A DNA stretch of 64,000 bases from Poriferisodalis sp965208555 (GCF_965208555.1 NZ_OZ242342.1:2294001-2358000); one strand, 5' to 3'. Positions 33,838 to 43,375 are shown, counted from the first letter of the stretch. The notes: generated by a model from the letters alone, not told the origin. Made by a program: numbers and translations.

Positions 33838-35106
33838 ATGCCCAGAGTCATGGCCAACCCCCGCCCAGGAAGCCGAGGGCTCGCAGCTCTGGTTGCGGGC
33901 GTAGCCATCCTTGCGGCGGCGTGTACCGGCACTGCGCCCGATGATGCGCGGCCGGCCGACGCCGCCGGAGATTCTGCGCCGACCACAGCACCGATGGCCG
34001 GTGATCAGGCCACGCCGGGCGTCTTCGACGATCGTGTCCTGTTCGGACAGTCGGCGGCATTCAGCGGCCCGGCGCAGGCACTGGGGCACTCCATGCGCCT
34101 GGGCATCGAGGCTGCCTTCCACGAACAGAACCAGGCAGGCGGTGTCCATGGCCGCATGCTCGAACTGGTCACGATGGATGACCGGTACGAGCCGGGATTC
34201 GCCTTCGCCAACACGCGCGACCTGATCACCAGGGAGCGGGTGTTCGCACTGATCGGCGAGGTGGGCACGCCGACGTCTCGCTCCGCAGTGCCGCTCGCCG
34301 AGTCGCGGGCCGTGCCGTTCGTGGCCCCGTTCACCGGTGCCGGCTTCCTCCGCGATCCCGACCTCAACTCGGTGGTCAACCTGCGAGCCTCCTACGCGCA
34401 GGAAACCGAGCACATGGTGGAGCGGCTCACCGCCGACCTCGGCGTCACCAGGGTCGCGGTGATGTACCAGAACGACTCCTACGGCCAGTCAGGCCTGAAC
34501 GGGGTGACCGAGGCCCTGGACAAGCGGGGGCTCGCACCCGTTGCCACCTGGTACTACGAGCGGAACTCGAGTGCGGTGAAGGCCGCGGTGTTCCATATCG
34601 CAGCCGCAGAACCCGAAGCGGTCATCTTCATCGGCGCCTACCAGCCGGTGGCCAAGGCGATCACGCTGCTTCGCGAGGACGTCGATCCGGTCTTCATGGC
34701 GGTGTCGTTCGTGGGCAGCAACGCGCTGGCAACCGAACTGGGCGACGACGCGGGCGGTGTGTATGTCACACAGGTGGTGCCGATTCCCGATGACGCCGAC
34801 ACACCGGTCGTCGCGGACTATCGCTCAGCGATCAGCGAGTTCGACCCCGATGCTGTGCCCGGCTTCGTCTCGCTGGAGGGGTACTTGGCGGGACGATTGG
34901 CCATCGTCGCACTGGAGACGTGCGGGGCAGACCTGACACGTGAGTGCTTCCTGGGCGCGTTCAGCGAGTTGGCGTCCATCGACCTCTCGGGTGTCAGCCT
35001 GCACTACGGGCCCGGCGACAATCAGGGCTCGGACGTAGTGCTGCTGACCGTGATCAACGACGAGGGCAGATTCGTTCCGGCAGCCAACCTTGGGGACACG
35101 CAGTAA
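33838..35106 (+). CDS. Branched-chain-amino-acid-type substrate-binding lipoprotein
   Basis: A 422-residue type I periplasmic-binding-fold protein. ATG 33838 follows an AAAGGA ribosome site; the signal peptide ends in the lipobox LAAAC. The Leu/Ile/Val-binding-like domain shows VLFGQSAAFSGPAQALG, GGVHGRMLELVTMDD and the hinge strand VAVMYQNDSYGQSGL. It would bind a small ligand outside the membrane. Its stop codon is part of TAATG, the start of the next gene, so the two are translated together. This favours a ligand-capture partner for the downstream membrane protein over, or in addition to, a transport role. Confidence 0.88.
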   Translation: MPRVMANPRPGSRGLAALVAGVAILAAACTGTAPDDARPADAAGDSAPTTAPMAGDQATPGVFDDRVLFGQSAAFSGPAQALGHSMRLGIEAAFHEQNQAGGVHGRMLELVTMDDRYEPGFAFANTRDLITRERVFALIGEVGTPTSRSAVPLAESRAVPFVAPFTGAGFLRDPDLNSVVNLRASYAQETEHMVERLTADLGVTRVAVMYQNDSYGQSGLNGVTEALDKRGLAPVATWYYERNSSAVKAAVFHIAAAEPEAVIFIGAYQPVAKAITLLREDVDPVFMAVSFVGSNALATELGDDAGGVYVTQVVPIPDDADTPVVADYRSAISEFDPDAVPGFVSLEGYLAGRLAIVALETCGADLTRECFLGAFSELASIDLSGVSLHYGPGDNQGSDVVLLTVINDEGRFVPAANLGDTQ

Positions 35107-37004
35107 TGGGCCGTCTGCGGGTCTCGGCCAGGCTGGCGACGATCACGCTGGTCGTGTTCGCGGTCATCGCTGCGAGCACGGCTGTGGCCTGGGTTGCCGT
35201 CGGCGACTCGGCCGCCCAGACAGCCGACGAACCCGACATTGAGGCGGTGACCACGGCGTTGGCAGTCGTGCGGCAAGTGCAGTCCCTGGCGGACGCTGCC
35301 ACGGCGAGAACTCATCGAGGAATGACGCCGGACGTGCTCGCGGAGTCCCGAGCGTCCATGGACGCTGCAGTCGAGGCGCTGTACGGGCAGCTTGATGTAC
35401 TGGAGAGCGCCGGCTACGAGCAGGCCTCGGCGGGTATGCGCGAGCTGACCGACGAGCTGGTGAGCAGGGCGTCGGGGATCGAAGACGGCCGCTCGCAGCT
35501 TGCAGAGGTTCTCCGCGAATCGGAACGGCGTCGGCAAGAGATCATCGCCATGACCAATTGGGAACTCGTGCCCGCGTCAGTGGCGAGCGAGGACGACGTG
35601 TTCTTCGGCTTGATCAGCGGCCGCAGCGATGCCGTCACACCCGACGACCTGCTGCGGTACTCACGCCTCGCGCTCATGACGCAGCAAGTCGACCAAGGCT
35701 CGGTCCTTCTCGAGGTCGCAGCGAGGCAGCCGAACATCGCTTTCGTCGCCACGGTCGAAGAGAACATCGATCTCGTGATGTACCAGCTGTCCGACAGCCT
35801 CGAGGTGTTTGCCGAAGACACCCACCAAGATCTGGATCCGACGCTGATTCCGCTCTCACGTGGCTTGGTGGACGCTGCCTACGGCGATGCGAACATGGTC
35901 GACTTGATGAAGGTGCGCCTGGGCTCAGGCGTGCAGGAAGCGAGGAACATCGCTGCCCTCAACCAGACCTTGGCGTCACTGCAGACGCAGGCCGCGACGT
36001 TCCTTTCCCAAGCGATTGCCAGCATCGGATCAGTCGACGGGTACAGCGGGATTGCCGAAGTCCTGAATACAGCACTGGCCGTCGACCAGCACGTGGGCTC
36101 CGTCGCGGCGGCTGCCACGGTCCGTAGCGCTCCGACGACGCCGCTGGGCGACTTGCCGGCAGCCCGGGATGCTGCCGCAGCCGACATTTCCGGCATCCAC
36201 CAGAACCTGGACATCCTCGATGCCGCGGGCCACGGTGACGCCGTCGCCCGGATGCGCACGTCGGTCGACCAGGTGCAGGCCGACGTCGAGCACATCCATG
36301 ACGGCCGCCCGGAGCTCGTGGGAGCACTGCAGGCCGCCGAGGGTCAACGGGCGCAACTGAGGGCGTTCTTCGACTACCAGCTTCGGCCGGCGGTCGTGTC
36401 GAGCCTCGACAATCAGCTGTATTACATGCTGACCGGAAGGAGCGAGTTCGCCGAGGGCGCGCCGGCCGATTCGGATCCGCTGTCGCATGCCGAGCTCATG
36501 CGGTACCGGCACCTCACGCTCGTATTCAGCTCGCTCTTCCGAACCTTCTCAGGATTCATCATCACGTTTGTCATTTCCGAGCCGACACTGATCGCCGAAG
36601 CCGAGGAGAGATTTGCCACGGCGGCGCACCGCCTCGAGACGAGCGCCGCGTACCTGGAGCGAGAGGGCGGAAGCGAGGTACACCCGCAACTGGTTCCGCT
36701 GGTACGCCAGTTCATCGCCTTGGGCGATGGGGATGAGAACCTCTTCGATTCGCTCCGTCACCGGCTTCCCCTGATCGCTCAGGAGGCGCAGTCGATCGAG
36801 TCTGGCCGTCAGGCGACGCTCGCGCTGCAAACTGACGTCAACACGCTGCTCGATGACATCCTGCAGGATGCTGCAACGCTCGATCCCGATGCGGATGATC
36901 CCGCTGCACGGGTGATTGTGCTGGTGCTCGGCATTGTCGCCGCCATAGCGACGCTCCTGATCGCCGCTGAGGTGGCCCGGCGCCGCGATCCTGAGCCGGC
37001 GTGA
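35106..37004 (+). CDS. Two-TM protein with duplicated helical sensor-like domain, no output domain
   Basis: A 632-residue protein of unknown family. One N-terminal transmembrane helix (about 10-32), a roughly 570-residue extracytoplasmic alpha-helical region, a second helix (about 602-622) and an 11-residue tail (EVARRRDPEPA). The outer region is an internal duplication: residues 92-175 align without gaps to 364-447 at a constant offset of 272, with 28 identities in 84 positions by hand count; examples are LDVLESAG/LDILDAAG and LISGRSD/MLTGRSE. The layout is that of the sensor part of a kinase or chemoreceptor (compare TorS, whose sensor binds the TorT binding protein), but no HAMP, kinase or methyl-accepting domain follows. 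Its TAATG overlap with the binding lipoprotein implies a complex. Output partner unknown. Confidence 0.8.
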   Translation: MGRLRVSARLATITLVVFAVIAASTAVAWVAVGDSAAQTADEPDIEAVTTALAVVRQVQSLADAATARTHRGMTPDVLAESRASMDAAVEALYGQLDVLESAGYEQASAGMRELTDELVSRASGIEDGRSQLAEVLRESERRRQEIIAMTNWELVPASVASEDDVFFGLISGRSDAVTPDDLLRYSRLALMTQQVDQGSVLLEVAARQPNIAFVATVEENIDLVMYQLSDSLEVFAEDTHQDLDPTLIPLSRGLVDAAYGDANMVDLMKVRLGSGVQEARNIAALNQTLASLQTQAATFLSQAIASIGSVDGYSGIAEVLNTALAVDQHVGSVAAAATVRSAPTTPLGDLPAARDAAAADISGIHQNLDILDAAGHGDAVARMRTSVDQVQADVEHIHDGRPELVGALQAAEGQRAQLRAFFDYQLRPAVVSSLDNQLYYMLTGRSEFAEGAPADSDPLSHAELMRYRHLTLVFSSLFRTFSGFIITFVISEPTLIAEAEERFATAAHRLETSAAYLEREGGSEVHPQLVPLVRQFIALGDGDENLFDSLRHRLPLIAQEAQSIESGRQATLALQTDVNTLLDDILQDAATLDPDADDPAARVIVLVLGIVAAIATLLIAAEVARRRDPEPA

Positions 37005-37009
37005 GCAGA

Positions 37010-39868
37010 TCAGGCGTGGGCGCCTGAGCCGAGGTAGGCGTCCACCACGGCTTCGTTGACCCGGATCTCAGCCGGGTTGCCCTGCGCGATGATCCGGCCG
37101 AATTCGAGCACGTAGATGTAGTCGCACACCTCCAGCACGAGGCCCATGTCGTGGTCGATCAGCAAAATCGACACGCCCTCCGACGCCACATCCAGCAGCC
37201 GCACGCCCAGCGCGATGCTCTCCGGCGTGGTCAGCCCCGCAGCGGGCTCATCGGCGAGCATCACCCGCGGCGCTGGTGCGATCGCGCGTGCGACGCCCAC
37301 GAGCTTCTGGCTGCCGAGCGGCAGGTTTGCGGGCTTCGCCTCGGTGTCACGCGCCAGCCCGACCAGCTCCATCGCTGCATCCACCCGGGACTCCTCGGCG
37401 GGTCTCGTCGGCTTCACGAAGTCGGCCAGCACCGAGCCGAACGAGGAATGCTCGGCAGCGACCTGCACGTTCTCTCGCACGGTCAGGTCGTCGAACAGTT
37501 CGAGCGACTGCCATGTGCGCGTCAGGCCGAGCTGGGCGCGCACATGCGGTGGCTCGCTGGTGAGCGGCTTCCCGCAGAACGTGACCTGCCCGCGTGAGGG
37601 GACGAAGCCGGTCAGCGCATCCACGAACGTCGTCTTGCCGGCGCCGTTCGGCCCGATCAGGCCGACGATCTGGCCCTCGCGGATCTGCAGCGATGCGCCG
37701 TCCACGGCTTTCAGCCCCCCGAACCTCACCGTGAGATCGGCGACGTCCAGCACGACAGGTGCATGAGCGAAGCTCGTCGGGCGCAGCTTGCGCCGGTAGC
37801 GCGATCCAGCAGGGATCTGACCGCTCGGGTACTCAGCGGTGTCGCCGAGCCGCTCGAGAGGATCGCTGCCCTCCCGGATGGCGCTGACGGTTCGCCGAGC
37901 GGCGCGCCACGCCTTCAGCCTGCGCAGATTCTGACGGTATGCGCCTGCCACGCCTTCGGAGAAGAAGATGGCCGCGACCACCAGCGAGACTCCGGCCGCG
38001 AACTGGTACCACCTTCCCAGCGGGGCGACCCGGTCGGCGGTGATGTACACGATGCCGAGCGGTGCGAACAGCCCGGCGATGATCGCCCCCGCGACGCTGG
38101 TGATGCCGCACAGGTAGGCCAGCGCCAGGAAGCTCAGGCCGATCAGCACGGCGAAGCTCTCTGCAGACAGCTGGCCGCGGCTGAAGCCGATGAACGCGCC
38201 GCCTATCCCGGCCAGGAACGACGCAATCCCGAAGGCCAGCATCTTGGTCCTCGCGACCGAGATGCCGATGGACGCGCCGGCACGCTCATTCGATCGGATG
38301 GCCAGGAACCGTCGCCCGGTGGCGCTGCGCGCCAAGTTCCCCACGGCGACGGCACACACGGTCACCACGGCCAGCACCAGGAACCCGAACTGCAGCCGTG
38401 CGAAGTTCCTGCCCTCCCGCATGCTCAGGTCCACCCCGAGCAGGGTCGGGCCCGAGATGGGGTTCCCGAACAGGCCGGTGATGGCGGTGTTGCGGAAGAC
38501 GAACTCCTCGAGCGCCACGGCACCCGACAGGGTGACCACGGCGAGCTGCGCGCCGCGGATCCGCAGGGCGGAGACGCCCACCACGAGCCCGAATCCGGTG
38601 GCCATGAGGGCCGCCAGCAGCAGCGAGACGGGAAACGGGATGCCGAGCGAGTCGCCCAGCTTGCTGAGCGCGAAGCCCGAGGCGCCGGCGATGGCGGCCT
38701 GTGCCAGCGAGATCTGGCCGACCAGCCCGGTCAGCACCACCAGCGACAGCATGACGATGGTCATGATCATGCTGGTGATGATCCCGATGCGGTAGCCGCC
38801 TTGGGCCACCACTATCAGCACGCCGGCGGTCGCCACCATCGCGGCGACCACTCCCGCGCGCATCTGGGGCCTGGTGACCTCGGGCAGAGGGTCGGCTTGG
38901 ACAGCGCCACGGGTCGGCAGCGTGCGCCCCAGGCCGAAAAGGGCGATCACGATGACACCGAACGGCAGCGCCTCGGGTATCCCGGAGACGGCCCAGTCGG
39001 GCCACCACGGACTGGTGCTCTGATACACCACGATCGACTGGAAGATGCCGAGGGCGAAGGCGGCGGCCACAGTGACCGCGATGGACAGCAGCCGGCCGAT
39101 GACCGCCGCGGCGAGCGCGGGCACGATCGCGAGGATGTACGTCCTGGGGTTCGGCGGGGCGATCGGCGACGCCAAGATGACGAGGAAGCCGACGACGGTG
39201 GCCGACAGCACCCAGGTGGAGCCGGCGAGCACCTGCGGCGAGTAGCGAGCCAGGCTGACTGCCCGCTCGTTCTCGGTGGACGCCCTCGTCGCGAGGCCTA
39301 TGCGGGTGAAGCGGAACCACGCCCACACAGCGACCGTCGTCGCCAGCACGACGCCGGTGAGCCACAGGCGGTCACGCGGGAAGCTGATGCCGGCGAAGCT
39401 GACCGGCTCGTTGGGCAGGATCGGCGCGACCACCCGGGCCCCGCTGGTGAAGTGCATCACGATCAGGGCCTGCACCACCAGCAGCACGCCCACCGATGCC
39501 ACGACGCGGGCCAGGATCGGGGCACGTCGAAGCGGCCGGAACACCAAGAAGTGCACCATCAGCCCGATGAGGCTGCATGACAGCACGGCGAGAATGATCG
39601 CCACCGCGAACGGCACCGAGCCCGAGGATCCCCCGAGGCCTACGCGGCTGCGAATGATGACCACCGGCAGCACAAGGTCGCCGGTGCGGTTGAGCTCGTC
39701 GTACACGTAGGCGCCCCACATCGCCATTGCCCCGGTGGCGAAGTTGACAATGCCCGTGCCCCGGTAGGTGATGACGAGGCCCATCGACAGGGCCGCGTAG
39801 ATGCAGCCCGAACCCAAGCCGATGATCGCGAAGAGAAGGTACTGATCCACCTCAGAGCCGCCGATCAC
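37010..39868 (-). CDS. Fused LivH-LivM-LivG-like ABC transporter (two permeases and ATPase)
   Basis: A 952-residue single chain combining three components usually made separately. Residues 10-315 are a LivH-like permease (SMGLVITYRGTGIVNFATGA); 335-640 a LivM-like permease (GLVGQISLAQAAIAGASGFA); 705-952 a LivG-like ATPase with Walker A GPNGAGKT (739-746), Walker B VMLADEP (869-875) and H-loop His906. The ABC signature is degenerate: NLPLGSQKLVGVARA stands where LSxGQ is expected. A 60-residue basic linker joins permease and ATPase. Start is GTG 39868. It is third in an operon after the LivF-like ATPase and a binding protein, so the working transporter would have two different ATPases. Ligand unknown; amino acids, amides or urea-like compounds are typical. 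Confidence 0.92.
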   Translation of the reverse strand: MIGGSEVDQYLLFAIIGLGSGCIYAALSMGLVITYRGTGIVNFATGAMAMWGAYVYDELNRTGDLVLPVVIIRSRVGLGGSSGSVPFAVAIILAVLSCSLIGLMVHFLVFRPLRRAPILARVVASVGVLLVVQALIVMHFTSGARVVAPILPNEPVSFAGISFPRDRLWLTGVVLATTVAVWAWFRFTRIGLATRASTENERAVSLARYSPQVLAGSTWVLSATVVGFLVILASPIAPPNPRTYILAIVPALAAAVIGRLLSIAVTVAAAFALGIFQSIVVYQSTSPWWPDWAVSGIPEALPFGVIVIALFGLGRTLPTRGAVQADPLPEVTRPQMRAGVVAAMVATAGVLIVVAQGGYRIGIITSMIMTIVMLSLVVLTGLVGQISLAQAAIAGASGFALSKLGDSLGIPFPVSLLLAALMATGFGLVVGVSALRIRGAQLAVVTLSGAVALEEFVFRNTAITGLFGNPISGPTLLGVDLSMREGRNFARLQFGFLVLAVVTVCAVAVGNLARSATGRRFLAIRSNERAGASIGISVARTKMLAFGIASFLAGIGGAFIGFSRGQLSAESFAVLIGLSFLALAYLCGITSVAGAIIAGLFAPLGIVYITADRVAPLGRWYQFAAGVSLVVAAIFFSEGVAGAYRQNLRRLKAWRAARRTVSAIREGSDPLERLGDTAEYPSGQIPAGSRYRRKLRPTSFAHAPVVLDVADLTVRFGGLKAVDGASLQIREGQIVGLIGPNGAGKTTFVDALTGFVPSRGQVTFCGKPLTSEPPHVRAQLGLTRTWQSLELFDDLTVRENVQVAAEHSSFGSVLADFVKPTRPAEESRVDAAMELVGLARDTEAKPANLPLGSQKLVGVARAIAPAPRVMLADEPAAGLTTPESIALGVRLLDVASEGVSILLIDHDMGLVLEVCDYIYVLEFGRIIAQGNPAEIRVNEAVVDAYLGSGAHA

Positions 39869-39918
39869 TCATCCGCAGATGCTCGCAGATGAGCCGGAGG
39901 CGGTGTGGATAATGGCGG

Positions 39919-41289
39919 TTAGAGCCCGCTCAGCTCGTAGGCGTCGAAGAGTCCGTCGCCGAGCACGATCCGGCGCAGCGTTCCGTCGTCGGCCTCGACG
40001 ACCTGCCACACCATGATGTGCGACATGCAGTGCGAGGACTCCGGTGGCCACGGCGCCAGCCCGCATCGCAGGTTGGGGCCGAACCAGCCGGGCGTCTCGC
40101 CCGCATTGGTGAACGCATCGGTGATCGAATCGGCAGTGATCGGGCCCTCGATCGTCTCGAGGATGAACTCAATCTCGCGCCATGCCCCGTACGGCGCGAT
40201 GCCGAAGCCCTCGATCAGCTGCTCGTGCCCGGCCGCTGTCATGTGATCCGCATATTCGTCGAGGCGTTCCTGGATCTCCGGCGGTGCGAACTCGGCAACC
40301 CACGGGACCCATTGGTCGCCCTGGGTGTAGGTGCCTATGGCGGCAGGCCCGAGCACGTCGATGTAGAGCGTGCACGACCCGGCGAAGATCGGCTTGTCGA
40401 AGCCGCTCGCGGCGGCCGAGCCGACCATGCCGATGCAGCCGAACTCGTCGAGTTGGCCCATCATGCCTTCGACGCCGGCGGACTGCGCCGCAGCAATCGC
40501 GGCGGTCCAGTCGGGCGCGGCGATGTCCACCACGACCCGCGTCATCTTGATGCCGTGGTGCTCGAGGACCGGGGCGATGATGTTGTCCATGAAGTCCAGG
40601 GCGGTGGACGAGTCCTGGATGACCACGGCGATGTGATCGATGCCGAGCTCTTTGAAGGTCTTGGCCGGGCCGACGGCAAAGGCGCCGGTGGCGACGTGGA
40701 GCAGGAAGGCGCCGGGGCTGTTGCGCTCGGTGGGGCCCCACGAATGAGACGAGACGTAGGGGATACCGGCGTCCAGCCACAGGCTGAGCGCTGCTTCTGA
40801 GGCCAGCTCGACGCCCATGTAGGCCATCACGACGTCTTCCTCGATGAGCTTGACGGCGCAGTTGATGGCGCTCTCGGGCGTGCCGTCGGAGAGGCAGATG
40901 ACCGGCTCGATCCTGGCGCCGTGGATCCCGCCGGCGTCGTTGATGACCCCGATGGCCACCTGGCCGCCGATGCGCAGCTCCGGCAGCGAGATGTTGCCGC
41001 CCTCGTTGTTGACGTAGCCGACCTTGATGACCTCGCCCGTGCGGTCGATGGTGGCCGTGGCCGCCGAGGCATCGCCGGCGCCGTCGTCGTCGCCCGCTGT
41101 GCCGGCAGATGCGCCGTCCCCGCCGTCGGTCGCCGACGCCTCATCGCCGGTGTCGTCGTCGGGCGATGACGCGGCCGCGGGGTCGTTGGTGTCGGCGCCG
41201 TCGTCGCCGTCGCCGGAACCACCGCACGCGGCGGCAACAAGCCCGAGGGTGAGCAGCAGGGCCAGGAATCGTGTCAGTGCAGAGCGCAT
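39919..41289 (-). CDS. ABC transporter substrate-binding lipoprotein
   Basis: A 456-residue type I binding protein, second gene of the transporter operon. A signal peptide ends in VAAAC, followed by an unusually long acidic Gly/Asp/Ala/Ser linker (about 22-85). The binding domain begins EVIKVGYVNNEGGNISLPEL and shows GGIHGARIEPVICLSDG, VSSHSWGPTERNSPG and four scattered cysteines. It lies 13 bases after the LivF-like gene and 50 bases before the fused permease gene. It delivers the ligand to that transporter. It is only distantly similar to the coupled lipoprotein at 33838. Confidence 0.88.
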   Translation of the reverse strand: MRSALTRFLALLLTLGLVAAACGGSGDGDDGADTNDPAAASSPDDDTGDEASATDGGDGASAGTAGDDDGAGDASAATATIDRTGEVIKVGYVNNEGGNISLPELRIGGQVAIGVINDAGGIHGARIEPVICLSDGTPESAINCAVKLIEEDVVMAYMGVELASEAALSLWLDAGIPYVSSHSWGPTERNSPGAFLLHVATGAFAVGPAKTFKELGIDHIAVVIQDSSTALDFMDNIIAPVLEHHGIKMTRVVVDIAAPDWTAAIAAAQSAGVEGMMGQLDEFGCIGMVGSAAASGFDKPIFAGSCTLYIDVLGPAAIGTYTQGDQWVPWVAEFAPPEIQERLDEYADHMTAAGHEQLIEGFGIAPYGAWREIEFILETIEGPITADSITDAFTNAGETPGWFGPNLRCGLAPWPPESSHCMSHIMVWQVVEADDGTLRRIVLGDGLFDAYELSGL

Positions 41290-41302
41290 AGCGGCCCCGA
41301 CG

Positions 41303-42076
41303 CTACTCCTGGTCGAGCATGCGCTCCCCGAGGTAGCTGGCCTCGAGCACCTCGGGCCGCTGCGACAGTTCCTCGGCCGTGCCCGACAGCGCCAGCTCGC
41401 CGTGGTTCAGAACGTAGGCCCGGTCGGTGATGGCCAGCGCCGCGTGCACGTGCTGTTCCACCAGCAGAACGGCCGTGCCCGTCTCGTCGGCGATGCGCCG
41501 CACCACTGGCAGCAGGCGCTCCACGATGATCGGCGCGAGGCCCAGGCTCATCTCGTCGACCATCAGCAGCTTGGGGTCAGCGATCAGCTTGCATCCCAGT
41601 GCCAGCATTTGCTGCTCGCCGCCCGAGAGCAGCCCGGCTCGACGGTCCAGCAGCTCTTCCAGGGCCGGGAACCAGCCGATCACATCAGCCTCAGCGACCT
41701 CGCTGTGACGGTGGCGGTGCAGGCGCAGGTTCTCTGCCACGGAGAGCTGGAAGAAGATGCCGCGGTCCTCGGGCAGCAGCGCCACGCCGCGGCGGGCGAT
41801 CTGGTGAGCGCTGGCGTGTCCGAGGGGCGAGCCGAGCACGTCGATCTCGCCGTCGATGGGCTTGAGCACCCCTGCGATGGTGAGCAGCGTCGTGGTCTTG
41901 CCGGCGCCATTGGGACCCAACAGCGCCACCACCTCGCCCGGATGCACGTGCAGCGACAGTCCGCGCACCGCTGGGACACCGCCCCAGCCGGCCACCAGGT
42001 TCCGCACGTCCAGCGCGGCCGCAGTGACGCCGCTGCCGTCAGGGACGCTCGAAGCTGAAGTCTCCGTGATGCTCAT
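41303..42076 (-). CDS. LivF-like ABC transporter ATPase
   Basis: A 257-residue ATPase, first gene of the operon. It has Walker A GPNGAGKTTT (54-63), a well-formed signature LLSGGEQQMLALG, Walker B LLMVDEMSLGLAP (Met in place of Pro after the glutamate, as in LivF) and the H-loop EQHVHAAL. It would pair with the degenerate ATPase part of the fused protein, giving a heteromeric ATPase pair with one consensus and one non-consensus signature. Divergent from the serine-hydrolase gene with 130 bases between starts. Confidence 0.92.
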   Translation of the reverse strand: MSITETSASSVPDGSGVTAAALDVRNLVAGWGGVPAVRGLSLHVHPGEVVALLGPNGAGKTTTLLTIAGVLKPIDGEIDVLGSPLGHASAHQIARRGVALLPEDRGIFFQLSVAENLRLHRHRHSEVAEADVIGWFPALEELLDRRAGLLSGGEQQMLALGCKLIADPKLLMVDEMSLGLAPIIVERLLPVVRRIADETGTAVLLVEQHVHAALAITDRAYVLNHGELALSGTAEELSQRPEVLEASYLGERMLDQE

Positions 42077-42206
42077 CTGCTGACCTCACCGACACGCTAC
42101 GCGTCACGTGCCCGCTGGGCGGCGTTGCGTCTCGGCGGGACTTCGCTGCCATCATGTGCCCGCAAACCGCAGCGAATGCGGGCCGGCACAGCAGAGAGGG
42201 CAGGTC

Positions 42207-43358
42207 ATGGACATTCACGGGACGTGCAAGGAAGGCTTCGAGGCTGTCCGCGACGCCTTCGAGCGGAACTTCGCCGAAGGCCTCGAAGTAGGCGCGGCGG
42301 CGGCGGTGACCTTCGAGGGCGAGGCTGTCGTGGACATCTGGGCCGGCGATGCCGACCCGCACGGCACCCCGTGGGAACGGGACACCATCGTCAACGTGTA
42401 CTCCACCACCAAGACCATGGCGGCCACCTGCATGCTCGCCCTGGCCGACCGCGGCGAGCTGGACTTCGATGCGCCCGTGTGCGAGTACTGGCCCGAGTTC
42501 GCCCAGAACGGCAAGGAGGGCGTGCTGGTGAGCCACGTCATGTCGCACACGGCGGGGCTGCCCGGATTCGTGCCGCCGGTGACGGCTGCGGACCTGTACG
42601 ACCTTGATGCCATCGCCGAACGGCTGGCTGCCCAAGAGCTGTGGTGGGAGCCGGGCACCAAATCGGGCTATCACGCTGTCACCCAAGGCAACCTCGAAGG
42701 CGAGATCCTCTACCGCATCACCGGCAAGCGCATGGCCGACTGGTTCCGCGAGGAGATCGCCGAGCCGCTGGATGCGGACTTCTGGATGAGCCTGCCCGCC
42801 TCGGAGGATCACCGAGTCGGCGAGCTGTTGCCGCCGCCGTCCCTGTTGGAGGTGCTCGAGGCGAGCGGCGTGCCGATCGACCCCGATTCGGTCGCTGTGC
42901 GCACCTTGTCGAGCTGCGCGCTGGACGCCACCGAGCCTCGCACGCGTGAGTGGCGAGCGGCCGAGATTCCCGCTGCGGGCGGGATCGGCAATGCCCGTGC
43001 GGTTGCGCGCATCCACTCGATGCTGGCGTGCGGCGGCGCCGTCGACGGCGTGCGGATCATGTCCGAGGCCGGGGCGCGCAGGGGCCTCGAAGAGCAGATC
43101 GACAATGTCGACGAGGTGCTGCTGCTGCACCTGCGGCACGGCCTGGGATTCGCCCGCCAGCTCGACGGCTGGGTGACCAGCCCGAATCCGAATCACATGT
43201 ACTGGGGCGGCTGGGGCGGATCCATTGCCGTGGTGGACTTCGACGTGCGAGCGTCGGTGGCCTACGTGATGAACAGGATGGATGCAGCCATCACCGGCGA
43301 TCCGCGGGGCGGGCGCATCGTGGACGCTGCGTTCGCCAGCATCGCAGCTTTGGACTGA
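42207..43358 (+). CDS. Beta-lactamase-fold serine hydrolase (esterase type)
   Basis: A 383-residue penicillin-binding-protein-like hydrolase. The nucleophile motif SxxK is VYSTTKTMAA (Ser66, Lys69) and a tyrosine motif occurs at SGYHAVTQG. No signal peptide is evident, so it is probably cytoplasmic and closer to EstB-type esterases or lactamases than to cell-wall enzymes. The C-terminal part (YWGGWGGSIAVVDFDVRAS) is typical of this group. ATG 42207 follows GAGAGGGCAGG. The LLM gene starts 17 bases after the stop, so the two may act in sequence on the same compound. Confidence 0.87.
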   Translation: MDIHGTCKEGFEAVRDAFERNFAEGLEVGAAAAVTFEGEAVVDIWAGDADPHGTPWERDTIVNVYSTTKTMAATCMLALADRGELDFDAPVCEYWPEFAQNGKEGVLVSHVMSHTAGLPGFVPPVTAADLYDLDAIAERLAAQELWWEPGTKSGYHAVTQGNLEGEILYRITGKRMADWFREEIAEPLDADFWMSLPASEDHRVGELLPPPSLLEVLEASGVPIDPDSVAVRTLSSCALDATEPRTREWRAAEIPAAGGIGNARAVARIHSMLACGGAVDGVRIMSEAGARRGLEEQIDNVDEVLLLHLRHGLGFARQLDGWVTSPNPNHMYWGGWGGSIAVVDFDVRASVAYVMNRMDAAITGDPRGGRIVDAAFASIAALD

Positions 43359-43375
43359 ACGCGAAAGGAACCGAC

